From CAVQND01 sp964653485 (lineage in GTDB: Bacteria > Verrucomicrobiota > Verrucomicrobiia > Limisphaerales > UBA8199): 64,000 bases of DNA. The translations under genes were made by a program, and so were the position numbers. Shown one piece after another: positions 32,763-42,408 of the stretch (its first letter is position 1; every line of letters begins with the position of its first letter). The stretch is taken from contig CAZZFF010000012.1 of the NCBI GenBank assembly GCA_964653485.1, forward strand, positions 1 through 64,000, given 5' to 3'. The notes under the pieces were generated by a model. It was not told where the DNA came from. It did no database searches and saw nothing but the letters and a program-made list of their open reading frames with translations.

Positions 32763-34451
32763 ATGAAGAACGACACGGAATTGCTACGACGGTATGTTGA
32801 GGAACGCTCCGAGAGCGCCTTCACCGAGTTGGTGCGGGAGCACTTGAACCTGGTGTATTCGTCGGCCCTGAGAGAGACGGGAGGCGACGGTGCGCTGGCG
32901 GAAGACGTGTCGCAGGCGGTGTTCACCGACCTGGCGCGCAAAGGGGCCGGACTGCTGCGCCATCCCTCGTTGGCCGGGTGGCTTTACACCGCGGTCCGCC
33001 ATCGGGCCGCCAATTTGCGGCGCGCTGACCAGCACCGCCGGCGACGCGAAGAAGAGGCCCAAAGTATGAATGAGTTGCTTTCGGAGGACTCTCCCAATGC
33101 GGCCTGGCAGCGCGTTGGCCCGGCGCTCGACGACGCCCTCCACGAACTGAAAGAGGCGGATCGCGCGGTCGTCGTGCTTCGCTTCCTCGAAGACCGGACC
33201 TTGCGCGAAGTCGGCGAGCGGCTTGGACTTACAGAGAACGCAGCCCGCATGCGGGCGGACCGGGCGCTGGAGAAGCTCCGCGGGCTGCTCGAACGGCGCG
33301 GCATCACCTCGACCGCTTCCGGCCTGGCCGCCGCATTGGCGATTGGAGCCGCTACTCCCGCCCCGCCGGCCTTGGCCGCGTCCATCGCGAGCACAGTGCT
33401 TGCCGGCGGAACGGCGCTCGGTTCAACAACCCTTACCCTCATGAACATTATGAGTCTAACCAAAGTCCAAGTCAGTCTGATCGGCGCGCTGGTAGTGGCG
33501 GGCATCGCCGCGCCTGTGTGGCAAGAAACCCGCCTCCAACGGATGCGCTCCGAGAACGCGCAGTTGCGCGCGCAACAAAAGGCGCAACCGCGCGCGCAGG
33601 AAGAGGAACCCGCCTCGCGAAGCGAAGTCGGGCGCCCGCGTCCCGACGAGGCCGCGCTCGCTGAATTGGAGCGACTACGCCAATGGAAGGCGCAGACCCA
33701 GCCCGAACTGCTCCGCCTGCGCGGGATGGCGGGAGTCGCCCGGCGGGCAAATGCGGAGGCGGAGGAATTGAAGGCGCAGCTTGCGCGGCAGACAGCCAGT
33801 GCCGGCGCCACGCAAGCCTCGGGGCCTATGGGCGACCTGATGCAGAAGGCCATGAAACAAGCCATGGAGCAGCAGGTCGACGGCAAGTTGTCCCGCATGA
33901 CGGCCAGCCTGCGCCTCACTCCGGAGCAAGCCCAAGCCGTTCGCGACATCCTGATGCGACAGGCCCAGGTGATGTCCACGGGGATGCAGCAGGCCTTTTC
34001 GGGAACGTTCGACAAGGATCAACTCGCCAGCATGGCCAAGGACGCCGGCAATCCCGACCAGCAAATCAAGGCGCTGTTGACTCCGGACCAGCTCGCCGCC
34101 TATCCGGGCTACGAACAGGATGAAGCCGGGCACACCGCGCGCCAGAGCGCCAACTTTGAAGTGGTCCAAATGGAAACCACCCTGGGCTTGACGCCCGAGC
34201 AAGAGGACCGCGCCTTCGCGGCTCTCTACGATGTCACCTTGAGCCAACTCACCAACGGCCCAACGTCGCCCGCCGCGCCGGCCTCAACGAACATGGCCGA
34301 TGTTTTACAATCGGGTTTTGACCGGAAGAACAAGGCCCTCGAGTCCGTGCTGACGCCAACCCAGTTGGAAAACTACCGTCAGCAGCAAGCTCTTCAACTC
34401 AAAGCCGCCAACGACATCTGGGCCAAGATGGGAATTAACGTCCCGAAATGA
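32763..34451 (+). CDS. ECF sigma factor fused to a membrane-anchored LTPxQ tail
   Basis: A 562-aa fusion. Residues 1-180 are an ECF sigma factor: region 2 (ELLRRYVEERSESAFTELVR, then AEDVSQAVFTDLAR, WLYTAVRHRAANLRR) and region 4 (ADRAVVVLRFLEDRTLREVG, then LGLTENAARMRADRALEKL). A hydrophobic Ala-rich stretch (185-225) and a clear TM helix (VQVSLIGALVVAGIAAPVW, 235-253) follow. A coiled coil (255-345) then leads to an exported-type region with four LTPxQ motifs (LTPEQAQAV, LTPDQLAAY, LTPEQEDRA, LTPTQLENY) like those of Spy/CpxP proteins. The DNA-binding part would sit in the cytoplasm and the tail outside, implying that membrane sensing and promoter recognition are in one chain. Confidence 0.88.
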   Translation: MKNDTELLRRYVEERSESAFTELVREHLNLVYSSALRETGGDGALAEDVSQAVFTDLARKGAGLLRHPSLAGWLYTAVRHRAANLRRADQHRRRREEEAQSMNELLSEDSPNAAWQRVGPALDDALHELKEADRAVVVLRFLEDRTLREVGERLGLTENAARMRADRALEKLRGLLERRGITSTASGLAAALAIGAATPAPPALAASIASTVLAGGTALGSTTLTLMNIMSLTKVQVSLIGALVVAGIAAPVWQETRLQRMRSENAQLRAQQKAQPRAQEEEPASRSEVGRPRPDEAALAELERLRQWKAQTQPELLRLRGMAGVARRANAEAEELKAQLARQTASAGATQASGPMGDLMQKAMKQAMEQQVDGKLSRMTASLRLTPEQAQAVRDILMRQAQVMSTGMQQAFSGTFDKDQLASMAKDAGNPDQQIKALLTPDQLAAYPGYEQDEAGHTARQSANFEVVQMETTLGLTPEQEDRAFAALYDVTLSQLTNGPTSPAAPASTNMADVLQSGFDRKNKALESVLTPTQLENYRQQQALQLKAANDIWAKMGINVPK

Positions 34452-34556
34452 ATCGAAACCAGCAACACACTTCCAGCGCCAACGCAGCGGCGTCTCGGCA
34501 GCGCCGCTAACGTCGCCTCGTTTCCAGGAAACGACCCGTTGCCATCCGGGAAGATG

Positions 34557-35480
34557 TCACCCATCCGCCATTCTGCCTCCCGGTTCGTCGTCAATCTCGC
34601 CCAGGGCGAGGACATCCACGGCGACGCTGAGGGAGTGCTTGTCGCCGCCGACGAGCACCCCGCGGATGGGGCTGACATCGCCGTAATCGCGCCCCCACGC
34701 CACGGTGATATGCTGGAGGGAGGCCAGGATGTTGTTGGTCGGGTCCACGTCAATCCACCCCAGGCCGGGGCAGAAGAAGCCGAGCCATGCGTGCGAGGCA
34801 TCGGCCCCGATCAGTTTGGGATGTCCGGGCGGAGGCACGGTTTCGAGATAGCCGCTGACGTAGCGCGCCGGCAGGCCCAGCGCGCGCAGGCAGGCAATCT
34901 GCAAATGCGCGAAGTCCTGGCAGACGCCCCGGCGCTGTTCGAGCACCTGGGCCAACGGAGCCGCGACGGTCGTGGCCGTCGCATCGAACTTGAAGTCGCG
35001 GTGAATGCGGCCAGTCAGGTCGAGCACCGCGTCGAGGATGGCGCGCCGGGCCGGGAAAGACTCCCTGGCGTACTCGCCAAACGACGCGTCGAGCGGCACC
35101 ATCGGAGAGGCGAAGGTGAATTCGCTGGCCTCCAGGACCGGCACCGAAAGGTCTCTCCGGCATAGGCTCCGCACGCTCTCCCACGAGGGTGTCTCGGCGG
35201 CCTCCGGAATGAAGGGGGCCCCGACGGCGACGCGGCTGCGGGCCGTGACGCGCAACCGCCGATGCGCGCCCTCGAAGATGACGAAAGCGACTTCGTTGCC
35301 AAAGTAGTCCGTATGGCTGCTGGAAGACGCCGCCCCCGGATCGAAGGAAACCTCGTGAGCCAGCCTCAACTGGCGGTGCAGCCGCCGCGGCGCCAGCCGC
35401 AGCAAGTGATGTGCGACCGTTACCGGCGATTGGTACTCGTACGTCGTGGTGTGAGTGATGTCGAAAAGGTGCGCTTTCAT
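34557..35480 (-). CDS. Transglutaminase-like protein (bacterial N-terminal plus core domain)
   Basis: A 307-aa protein with the bacterial transglutaminase-like N-terminal domain (FDITHTTTYEYQSPVTVAHH...LRLAPR) and a transglutaminase core. The catalytic triad is complete: Cys187 in RRGVCQDFAHL, His230 in ADASHAWLGFF and Asp246 in WIDVDPTNN. Members act as cysteine proteases, peptidases or amide-forming enzymes. It is the last gene of the ATP-grasp/alpha-E/transglutaminase locus, starting one base after the fused protein's stop. Co-occurrence supports a role in making or removing a peptide tag or small peptide; the substrate is unknown. Confidence 0.9.
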   Translation of the reverse strand: MKAHLFDITHTTTYEYQSPVTVAHHLLRLAPRRLHRQLRLAHEVSFDPGAASSSSHTDYFGNEVAFVIFEGAHRRLRVTARSRVAVGAPFIPEAAETPSWESVRSLCRRDLSVPVLEASEFTFASPMVPLDASFGEYARESFPARRAILDAVLDLTGRIHRDFKFDATATTVAAPLAQVLEQRRGVCQDFAHLQIACLRALGLPARYVSGYLETVPPPGHPKLIGADASHAWLGFFCPGLGWIDVDPTNNILASLQHITVAWGRDYGDVSPIRGVLVGGDKHSLSVAVDVLALGEIDDEPGGRMADG

Positions 35481-35481
35481 C

Positions 35482-38001
35482 TCAACTCACCCGCGGAACG
35501 ATGTGGCTGAAATAGACATGAGTGAGCAAGTCGGAGAGACTGCCCAGGTCCGCCGCAAGGCCGGCCAGGCGCTCGGCCGTGGCCCGCGCGCCCGCCTCCG
35601 TGTCAAATTCCGCCGGGCCGAAGCAGCTCAGCTTCTCGCCCAGGGCGGTCAAACGTTGCTGGAACTGCGCGACCCCCTCCGGGTTCGATCCGCTGGGGAG
35701 TTTGGCGGCGTGGCCTTGGAGCACGCCGAGCTGGAACGCCAGGGCGCGCGGATTGGTCGCGTCGAGCAACAGGAGGTCCAGCACGCCGGCGACCCGCGGC
35801 TCCGCGAAGTAGCGCCGGCGGTAGGTGATGACGCTGTCGGCGATCTCCAGAAGTGATTCCAGGAGAACCTCGCGCGTCCCGGCGCAGCGCAGGGCCGCCT
35901 CCACGAGGCGGGCAACGGCCATGCCGCGTTCGATCCGCCGTCCGAGGTCGAGAAAGACCCAGCCGTGCCCGCGCGTCATGTTCTCCATTTCCATCCCGCT
36001 GAAGACCGCGAGGTCCAGCACCAGCGTGTTGAGGACCGAGCCGGCAAGAACCAGCGGGAGGTGGCCGGGGCGCTGCTCGGCATCGAAGTTGAGCCGGTTG
36101 AGGATGTACCACGTGTCGCCGGACAAGCGGTCACGGACGCTGAAACTCGAGGTGTGGATGCGCTTGAGAAGTTCGCGGACTCCTTGGGTTGGGGCTGTGT
36201 CGTAGAGAAGCGCCAGCAGGTCCGTTTGCAGCCGTTCCGGCCCGGGACGGCCGGCTCGAGCCGAGGCGGCCAGACCGAGACGGCCCAGCAAATCCGCCAG
36301 GGCCGCAGCCTGGCCGCCGGCGAGTTCGTCCGCAAGATGGCCCAGGGCCGAACGGCACAGCCGGAGAAGCTGCTCCAAACGCTCGGCGTAGCGGCCCAGC
36401 CAGAAAAGGTTCTCCGCGGTGCGGCTTGGCAGGTCCGAGGCAAGCCGTTCGAGCGCGGGTGCGGGCGCCGCGACCAGGACCGGCGGGGCCGGGCCTCCCG
36501 CGTCGTGCGGCAGCACCCAGACGTCTTTGCAGCCGCCGGTCAGGGAGAGCGTCCCTGTGGCCAGGGCCTCCTGCCCAACCATCCGCGCCAGACCGCCCGG
36601 CACGGCGAAAAAGTCCTCCCCGTCGAACACCACGAAGACCCGGACGGTGATGGGCCGGGATTCCCTGGGCCAGGCCGGGGCACGGGAAAGCAGAACCTGT
36701 TCCTGACCCACCCATTCGTGCGGAAGCTCGCGCAGGCGCGAGACCCATTGGGCGCGGCCTTCATTGGTCAGGCCGCCAGGCTCGGCCATCGGCCCGAACG
36801 CCGAAAAGGCGGGGCGGAGGAACAACTCATCGATGTGCCCCTCGACGAACGTTCTCTCGCGCGGTTGGCCGCACCACCAGGTCGCGACGGAGGGAAGCCT
36901 CAACTCCTCGCCCAGCAGGTGCGCCGCCAGCCCCGGCAGGAACGGCAGAAAGGCCGGGCTCTCCACAAGGCCGGAGCCGAGCGCGTTGGCGACCGAAACG
37001 CGGGCGGCGCGAGTCGCCTCGACGAGCCCGGGCACGCCGAGCAGCGACTCGAACCGCAACGCCAGCGGGTCGCAAAATGCATCCGTGACGCAGCGTAGCA
37101 CCACGTCCACCGGGCGCAGTCCGTCGAGGGTCTTGAGAAAAACACGGCGGTCGCGCACCGTCAGGTCTCCGCCCTCGACGAGCGTGAAGCCCAACACGCG
37201 CGCCAGGTAGGCGTGCTCGAAGTAGGACTCGTTCCGCGGCCCGGGCGTGAGCAGCACGATAGCCGGGTTGTCCGTTCCGGAGGGCGCGAGCCGGCGCAGC
37301 CCTTCCCGGCGGATGCGCAAGGTCTCCGAAAGCGAACGCGGGCGCATCGCGTGCAGCACTTCGGGCAGAATGCGCGACAGGACTCTCCGGTTTTCGAGCA
37401 CAAAGCCGAATCCGGACGGCGCCTGCGTTCGATCCGCCAGCACCCGCCAGCGCCCCTCCGGCCCGCGCGCAATATCGGCGGCGTACAAATCCAGGTAGTT
37501 CCCCCCGGGCACTCGGACGTTCTGACAGGCCCGCAGGTAGCCGGCGTTGGCATAAACCAGCGGGGCGGGGATAAACCCGTCCCGCAAGAGGCGCTGCACG
37601 CCGAAAAGGTCTCCCAGGATGAGATTGAGCAGCCGCGCCCGCTGGACAAGCCCGGCCTCGAGTTCGCGCCACTCGGCCGCGCCGATGACCAGCGGGATGC
37701 AGTCCAGTTCCCACTGCACCTCGCGCTCCCCTTTCGGGTCCGAGGAGAAGCAGCTCACGCCGTGCTCCCGCAAAATGCGGCGCCCGTTCTGGACGCGGAC
37801 AGCCAGTTCGTCGCGTCCAAGCGACTCGAGCGCCGCCATCAGGGGCTGCCACTGCGGACGAATCTGGCCGGAGACCGCGCGGAGTTCATTCCACGCGGCG
37901 CCGGCCTCCGGCGGAGCTGAATGTAACGGGGTTTGCGCCTCATGCGCGGTCATGAAGCCATCTGCGAATATCACATCACCTTGAGCGGTTCGCTCACACA
38001 T
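35482..38001 (-). CDS. Fusion of circularly permuted ATP-grasp and alpha-E domain
   Basis: An 839-aa protein. The N-terminal ~500 residues are a circularly permuted ATP-grasp ligase (CP-ATPgrasp type 2), with blocks GDLFGVQRLLRDGFIPAPLV, VLADRTQAPSGFGFVLENR and IVLLTPGPRNESYFEHAYLA. A C-terminal alpha-E domain (about 535-839) follows, with TAENLFWLGRYAERLEQLLR, WYILNRLNFDAEQRPGHLP and YRRRYFAEPRVAGVLDLLLL. In the other copy of this locus these two are separate genes (43997 and 42408), so this is a natural fusion. The start at 38001 overlaps the preceding transglutaminase stop by 8 bp; ATG 37953 is an alternative. Predicted role: ATP-dependent amide or peptide bond formation. Confidence 0.88.
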   Translation of the reverse strand: MCERTAQGDVIFADGFMTAHEAQTPLHSAPPEAGAAWNELRAVSGQIRPQWQPLMAALESLGRDELAVRVQNGRRILREHGVSCFSSDPKGEREVQWELDCIPLVIGAAEWRELEAGLVQRARLLNLILGDLFGVQRLLRDGFIPAPLVYANAGYLRACQNVRVPGGNYLDLYAADIARGPEGRWRVLADRTQAPSGFGFVLENRRVLSRILPEVLHAMRPRSLSETLRIRREGLRRLAPSGTDNPAIVLLTPGPRNESYFEHAYLARVLGFTLVEGGDLTVRDRRVFLKTLDGLRPVDVVLRCVTDAFCDPLALRFESLLGVPGLVEATRAARVSVANALGSGLVESPAFLPFLPGLAAHLLGEELRLPSVATWWCGQPRERTFVEGHIDELFLRPAFSAFGPMAEPGGLTNEGRAQWVSRLRELPHEWVGQEQVLLSRAPAWPRESRPITVRVFVVFDGEDFFAVPGGLARMVGQEALATGTLSLTGGCKDVWVLPHDAGGPAPPVLVAAPAPALERLASDLPSRTAENLFWLGRYAERLEQLLRLCRSALGHLADELAGGQAAALADLLGRLGLAASARAGRPGPERLQTDLLALLYDTAPTQGVRELLKRIHTSSFSVRDRLSGDTWYILNRLNFDAEQRPGHLPLVLAGSVLNTLVLDLAVFSGMEMENMTRGHGWVFLDLGRRIERGMAVARLVEAALRCAGTREVLLESLLEIADSVITYRRRYFAEPRVAGVLDLLLLDATNPRALAFQLGVLQGHAAKLPSGSNPEGVAQFQQRLTALGEKLSCFGPAEFDTEAGARATAERLAGLAADLGSLSDLLTHVYFSHIVPRVS

Positions 38002-41000
38002 TCCGAAGGTCCAATGTAAACGGAAAATCGCGGTTGGCCAGCGGGATGCGGGGCTGCATCGGCCCCGGGGTGTGGCCAAAGCGAAAGAAACGCGCCAGAC
38101 GACGGCTTTCGGCTTCGTAGGAGTTGACGGGAAACGCCTCGTAATGCCGCCCGCCGGGATGCGTGACGTAATACGTGCAGCCGCCGATGCTCCTGCCGTT
38201 CCAAGTGTCCACAATGTCAAAGACCAGGGGCGCATGGACGCCGATGGTGGGATGGAGGCAGCCGGGGGGCTGCCATGCCCGGTAGCGGACGCCGGCGACA
38301 TATTCGCCGTTCGTGCCCGTGGGGTGGAGCGGCAGGGCCGCGCCGCCGGCGCAGATCACATGCCGCGAGTCCACCAGACCGCGCGCCTTCACCTGCACCC
38401 GCTCCAGGCTGGAGTCCACATAGCGCACGGTGCCGCCCGGCCCGGCTTCTTCGCCCAGCACATGCCACGGCTCGAGCGCCTGGCGAATCTCCAATTGGAC
38501 GTTCTTCACCTGGAGGTCGCCGATTTCCGGGAATCGGAACTCGAAGTGCGGCGCGAACCAATCGAGGCTCATCGTGCAACCGCCGGCTCGGAGGTCTTCG
38601 ATCACATCGCCCAAATCGCTCCAGACAAAGTGCGGCAGCATCCAGCGATCGTGGATGTCTGTGCCCCACCGGACGAGCGAGTTCTTGTATGGGTGCTCCC
38701 AGAACCTGGCCACCAGGGCGCGCAGGAGAAGCTGCTGCGCCAAGCTCATGCGGGCGTGAGGCGGCATCTCGAACGCGCGCATCTCCAGCAGGCCGAGGCG
38801 GCCGCTGGCGGTCTCGGGCGAATAGAGCTTATCGATGCAGAACTCGGCGCGATGCGTGTTGCCGCTGGCGTCAATGAGCAGGTGCCGGAAGAGACGGTCG
38901 ACCAGCCACGGCGGGCAGCCGGCGGCGTCCGGCACTTGCCGAAATGCGACCTCAAGCTCGTAGAGCGAATCGTTTCGGGCTTCATCGATTCGCGGGGTTT
39001 GGCTGGTAGGGCCGATGAAGAGGGTGCTGAAGAGAAACGAGAGCGACGGGTGGTTCTGAAAGTAAGCCAGCAAAGAGCGGAGGAGGTCCGGACGGCGCAG
39101 CAACGGGCTGTCCGCGGGCGTCGGGCCTCCCAGGACAATGTGGTTGCCCCCGCCGGTGCCGGTGTGGCGGCCGTCGAGCATGAATTTCTCGGTCCCAAGC
39201 CGCGAAAGCCGCGCCTCTTCGTAAAGGGTCTCCGTCTGCCGGACCATTTCATCCCACGAGGACGTCGGGTGCATGTTCACCTCGATGACGCCGGGATCGG
39301 GAGTCACCTTGAGCACGTTCAACCGCGGGTCGGACGGAGGCGTGTACCCCTCGATCACCACGGGCGTGTCCAGCCGCGCCGCAGTGTCCTCAACCGCGGC
39401 GATGCACTCCAGGTAATCCTCCAGAAAGGCCGCCGGCGGCATGAACACGTGCAGCCGCCCCTGCCGCGGCTCGACGCACAGCGCCGTCCGCGCGATCCAT
39501 CCCGCCGATTCCCCGCGGCGCGGTTGGCGGAGCGGCGAGTCCGCCCCGGTTCCCAAATCGGACGGGCGGTTGGCCAGACTCTGCCGGACATCGCGCGGGT
39601 TCGGCCCGGAGGCCGCCAGGAAAGCCTGGCGCGGCGGCAGCGGCGCCCGGGCCTCAAAGGGGTCGCGTTCGATGATCGAAGGAAGGTCCCCGGCGCTGGC
39701 CCAAGGCAGGGAATCCAGCGGCAGGCGAAAACCCATGGGCGAATCGCCGGGGATGAGATAGCACCGCTCGGGCCGCAAGAACCACGAGCCGCTGGTCCAG
39801 CAAGGGACGCCGGCCGACTCTCCGCGGCGCAACGGCAAGAGGAAGCCGACGGTCTTGTCGAGGCCCTGCTCGAAGACCTTCGCCAGACGGGCGCGCTCCT
39901 CTTCCTCTCTCAAGTTGGACTTGAAGGGGTCCACGTTCGTGGGCAGCCGGCGCTCTTTCCAGAGGTAATACCAGGCGTCCTCGAAGGCCGGCATCACCCA
40001 CTTGCCGCCGCAACCCAGCCGCTCCGCCAAGGCGCAGATAAATTCCTCCGCGCGCTTCTCCCCGAAGCCGTACAGCTTCGCCTCGTCCGCGAAGAGCGCC
40101 TCGTCTTCCCATACCGGCTGTCCGTCCTTGCGCCAATAGCAGCCGAACGCCCACCGGGGCAGCGACTCCCCAGGATACCATTTGCCCTGGCCGCAATGGA
40201 GCAATGCGCCGGGGGCAAAACGGCGCTTGAGACGCCTCAGGAGATTGTCGGCCAGACGGCGCTTCATCGGCCCGAGGGCGAGCGTGTTCCACTCCGCCCC
40301 CTCCATGTCGTCAATGCTGACGAAGGTCGGCTCTCCGCCCATCGTCAGGCGCGCGTCCTGCCGGACCAGGTCCGCGTCGAGGCGCCGGCCCAGCGATTCG
40401 ATCTCGCGCCATTGCTCTTCGGTGTACGGCTTGGTCACGCGCGGGGATTCGTAGATTCGCGCGACCGTCATCTCGAAGCCGAAGTCGCACTTGCAGGCCT
40501 CGACGACGCCGGTGATGGGCGCCGCGCTCTGTGGGTCCGGCGTCGCCGCCAGCGGGATGTGGCCCGCCCCCGCAAGCAGGCCGCTCGTAGGGTCCAGGCC
40601 GACCCAGCCGGCGCCGGGCAGATAGACCTCGCACCAGGCGTGCAGGTCGGTGAAATCGCGCTCCGGCCCGCTCGGGCCGTCGAGAGACTTGGTGTCGGCC
40701 GCCAGTTGGACGAGGTAGCCGCTGACAAAACGCGCGGCCAGACCGAGGTGGCGGAGCGTCTGGCAAAGCAGCCACGCCGAGTCGCGGCACGAGCCGCTGC
40801 CTTGCGCCAGCGTCTCCTCGGGTGTCTGCACCCCCGGCTCCAGGCGGATGAGATACTTGACGTCGCGCCAAAGGCGCTGGTTCAGGGCCACCAGGAAGTC
40901 GTTTGTTCGAGGGCGCGGGTCCTTCGCGTCCGCGGGCGAGGCCGACCGGCCAATCAGTTCCCGCTTCACGGCCCCCAGGAACTTCCCCAGGAGCGGCGTG

Positions 41001-41368
41001 GGCGGGTCCTTGAGTTGGAAGGGCGCCAATTCATGCTCCAGCGATTTGTCGTACTTGAACGGAAAATGATCCGCCTGCGGTTCAAGGAAGAAATCGAACG
41101 GGTTGAACACCGCCATCTCGGCGACGAGGTCCACCTCGACGAGGAATTCCCGGGTTGGCTCCGGGAAGACGAGCCGGGCGAGGTAATTGGACTGCGGGTC
41201 CTGCTGCCAGTTAAGGAAGTGCTTGGCGGGGGCAATGCGCAACGAATGGCTCAGGATGCGGGTGCGGCAATGCGGCGCGGGCCGCAGCCGCACCACCTGC
41301 GGGCCAAGGCTCACCGGACGGTCGTAGCGGTAGTGCGTCTTGTGGTGGAGGGCGATGTGGATGGACAT
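37994..41368 (-). CDS. Transglutaminase-DUF2126 fusion protein
   Basis: An 1124-aa protein. Residues 1-300 are a transglutaminase-like domain: the N-terminal beta part (IALHHKTHYRYDRPVSLGPQ), Cys194 in GSGSCRDSAWLL, His243 in DLHAWCEVYL and Asp259 in GLDPTSGL. The remaining ~800 residues are DUF2126, with characteristic blocks such as RLTMGGEPTFVSIDDMEG, WAFGCYWRKDGQPVWEDE, EVNMHPTSSWDEMVRQTETL and TGTGGGNHIVLGGPTPADSP. DUF2126 has glutamine-synthetase/amidoligase-type signature features (the GTGGGNHIVLGG loop). The combination is a known context partner of CP-ATPgrasp and alpha-E proteins. It is full length with no disruption. Confidence 0.93.
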   Translation of the reverse strand: MSIHIALHHKTHYRYDRPVSLGPQVVRLRPAPHCRTRILSHSLRIAPAKHFLNWQQDPQSNYLARLVFPEPTREFLVEVDLVAEMAVFNPFDFFLEPQADHFPFKYDKSLEHELAPFQLKDPPTPLLGKFLGAVKRELIGRSASPADAKDPRPRTNDFLVALNQRLWRDVKYLIRLEPGVQTPEETLAQGSGSCRDSAWLLCQTLRHLGLAARFVSGYLVQLAADTKSLDGPSGPERDFTDLHAWCEVYLPGAGWVGLDPTSGLLAGAGHIPLAATPDPQSAAPITGVVEACKCDFGFEMTVARIYESPRVTKPYTEEQWREIESLGRRLDADLVRQDARLTMGGEPTFVSIDDMEGAEWNTLALGPMKRRLADNLLRRLKRRFAPGALLHCGQGKWYPGESLPRWAFGCYWRKDGQPVWEDEALFADEAKLYGFGEKRAEEFICALAERLGCGGKWVMPAFEDAWYYLWKERRLPTNVDPFKSNLREEEERARLAKVFEQGLDKTVGFLLPLRRGESAGVPCWTSGSWFLRPERCYLIPGDSPMGFRLPLDSLPWASAGDLPSIIERDPFEARAPLPPRQAFLAASGPNPRDVRQSLANRPSDLGTGADSPLRQPRRGESAGWIARTALCVEPRQGRLHVFMPPAAFLEDYLECIAAVEDTAARLDTPVVIEGYTPPSDPRLNVLKVTPDPGVIEVNMHPTSSWDEMVRQTETLYEEARLSRLGTEKFMLDGRHTGTGGGNHIVLGGPTPADSPLLRRPDLLRSLLAYFQNHPSLSFLFSTLFIGPTSQTPRIDEARNDSLYELEVAFRQVPDAAGCPPWLVDRLFRHLLIDASGNTHRAEFCIDKLYSPETASGRLGLLEMRAFEMPPHARMSLAQQLLLRALVARFWEHPYKNSLVRWGTDIHDRWMLPHFVWSDLGDVIEDLRAGGCTMSLDWFAPHFEFRFPEIGDLQVKNVQLEIRQALEPWHVLGEEAGPGGTVRYVDSSLERVQVKARGLVDSRHVICAGGAALPLHPTGTNGEYVAGVRYRAWQPPGCLHPTIGVHAPLVFDIVDTWNGRSIGGCTYYVTHPGGRHYEAFPVNSYEAESRRLARFFRFGHTPGPMQPRIPLANRDFPFTLDLRNV

Positions 41369-41421
41369 GATCCTTTAGGTCCTTTAGGGAATTCGATTCT
41401 CTGAATCGGACGGCTCGCGGC

Positions 41422-42408
41422 CTATTGCACGGCCACGAGCATTGGTTTCTTGCCCGGCTGCGGAGTCTTGACCGCGAAGAACGTCTCGACGATGCCCTGG
41501 CCGACCTGGTTGAGCTTGGTCTGCAATTCGTCCAGATACTCGTGAAGACCGTAATCCATCACCTCGGCCACCCCGGTAAACGACAGGTCCGAGCAGAGCT
41601 GGCCCAGCAGTTTCTCCGGCACGTGGCGGAAGGTGCCCAGCGGCGTGCCGCTGATGGCGTGGAGTGAATCCCGGGCCGCCGTGAGGCAAAACTGGATTGC
41701 GCGCGGAAACTCCCGGTCGAGCATCAGGAATCCGACGACCCCTCGAGGCAAAACACGGCCATGACGCTGCCGGTACATCTCGAAGCCCGAAGCCGAGCGC
41801 AGCACCGCTATCCATTGGATGCCGTCGAACGCGGTGCCCACGTCCTCGACCGAGCGGAGCAAGAGGAAATACTTCACGTCCAGGATGCGCGATGTCTTGT
41901 CCGCGCGCTCGAGCATCCGCCCCAGCCGGCTGAAGTGCCACGCCTCGCAATGGGTCATCGTGGCGTCCGTGACGCCCGTAAAGAGATGGCTGGCCTGCTT
42001 GACCTCGCCGTAGAAGCCCTCGTGCTGGTCCAGCCCGCCGTTCTGCTGCGCGGCCGCGTTGACCATGAGGTAGAACCGGTTCAACTGGAGCCACATCTCG
42101 GAAGAAATGATCTCCCGAACGCTCCTGGCATTTTCCCGCGCGGCGCGCACGCAGGAGAAGATCGAGTTGGGATTGTCGCCGTCGAACGTCAGGAACTTGA
42201 TGACGTTGCTCTCGGTCGCGGGGCCGTAGCGCCGCGCAAAATCCTCGTGGTCGCCGGTGATGGCAACCAGGGGGTCCCACTGTTGATCCTGGCCCTGGGG
42301 CGCGTCGAGCATGAGCTGGATGTTCACGTCCACAAACCGCGCCACATTCTCGGCGCGCTCGATGTAACGGCTCATCCAATAAACCGAATCAGCTACGCGG
42401 CTGAGCAT
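41422..42408 (-). CDS. Alpha-E domain protein
   Basis: A 328-aa all-helical alpha-E protein. Diagnostic stretches are MLSRVADSVYWMSRYIERAENVARFVDVN at the N-terminus, ENARSVREIISSEMWLQLNRFY and HFSRLGRMLERADKTSRILDVKYF. The function is unknown, but the family almost always sits next to CP-ATPgrasp and transglutaminase genes and is thought to assist the ligase. It begins 16 bp inside the end of the ATP-grasp gene and has a strong embedded Shine-Dalgarno (AAAGGAGG, 9 nt before ATG). Its stop is 53 bp before the transglutaminase-DUF2126 gene. Confidence 0.92.
   Translation of the reverse strand: MLSRVADSVYWMSRYIERAENVARFVDVNIQLMLDAPQGQDQQWDPLVAITGDHEDFARRYGPATESNVIKFLTFDGDNPNSIFSCVRAARENARSVREIISSEMWLQLNRFYLMVNAAAQQNGGLDQHEGFYGEVKQASHLFTGVTDATMTHCEAWHFSRLGRMLERADKTSRILDVKYFLLLRSVEDVGTAFDGIQWIAVLRSASGFEMYRQRHGRVLPRGVVGFLMLDREFPRAIQFCLTAARDSLHAISGTPLGTFRHVPEKLLGQLCSDLSFTGVAEVMDYGLHEYLDELQTKLNQVGQGIVETFFAVKTPQPGKKPMLVAVQ

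Noticed and set aside
38072..41404. A 1110-codon open frame on the plus strand
   Set aside because: It is antisense to the transglutaminase-DUF2126 gene, has no recognisable motif and an Arg/Ala/Gly-rich composition typical of the mirror frame in GC-rich DNA.
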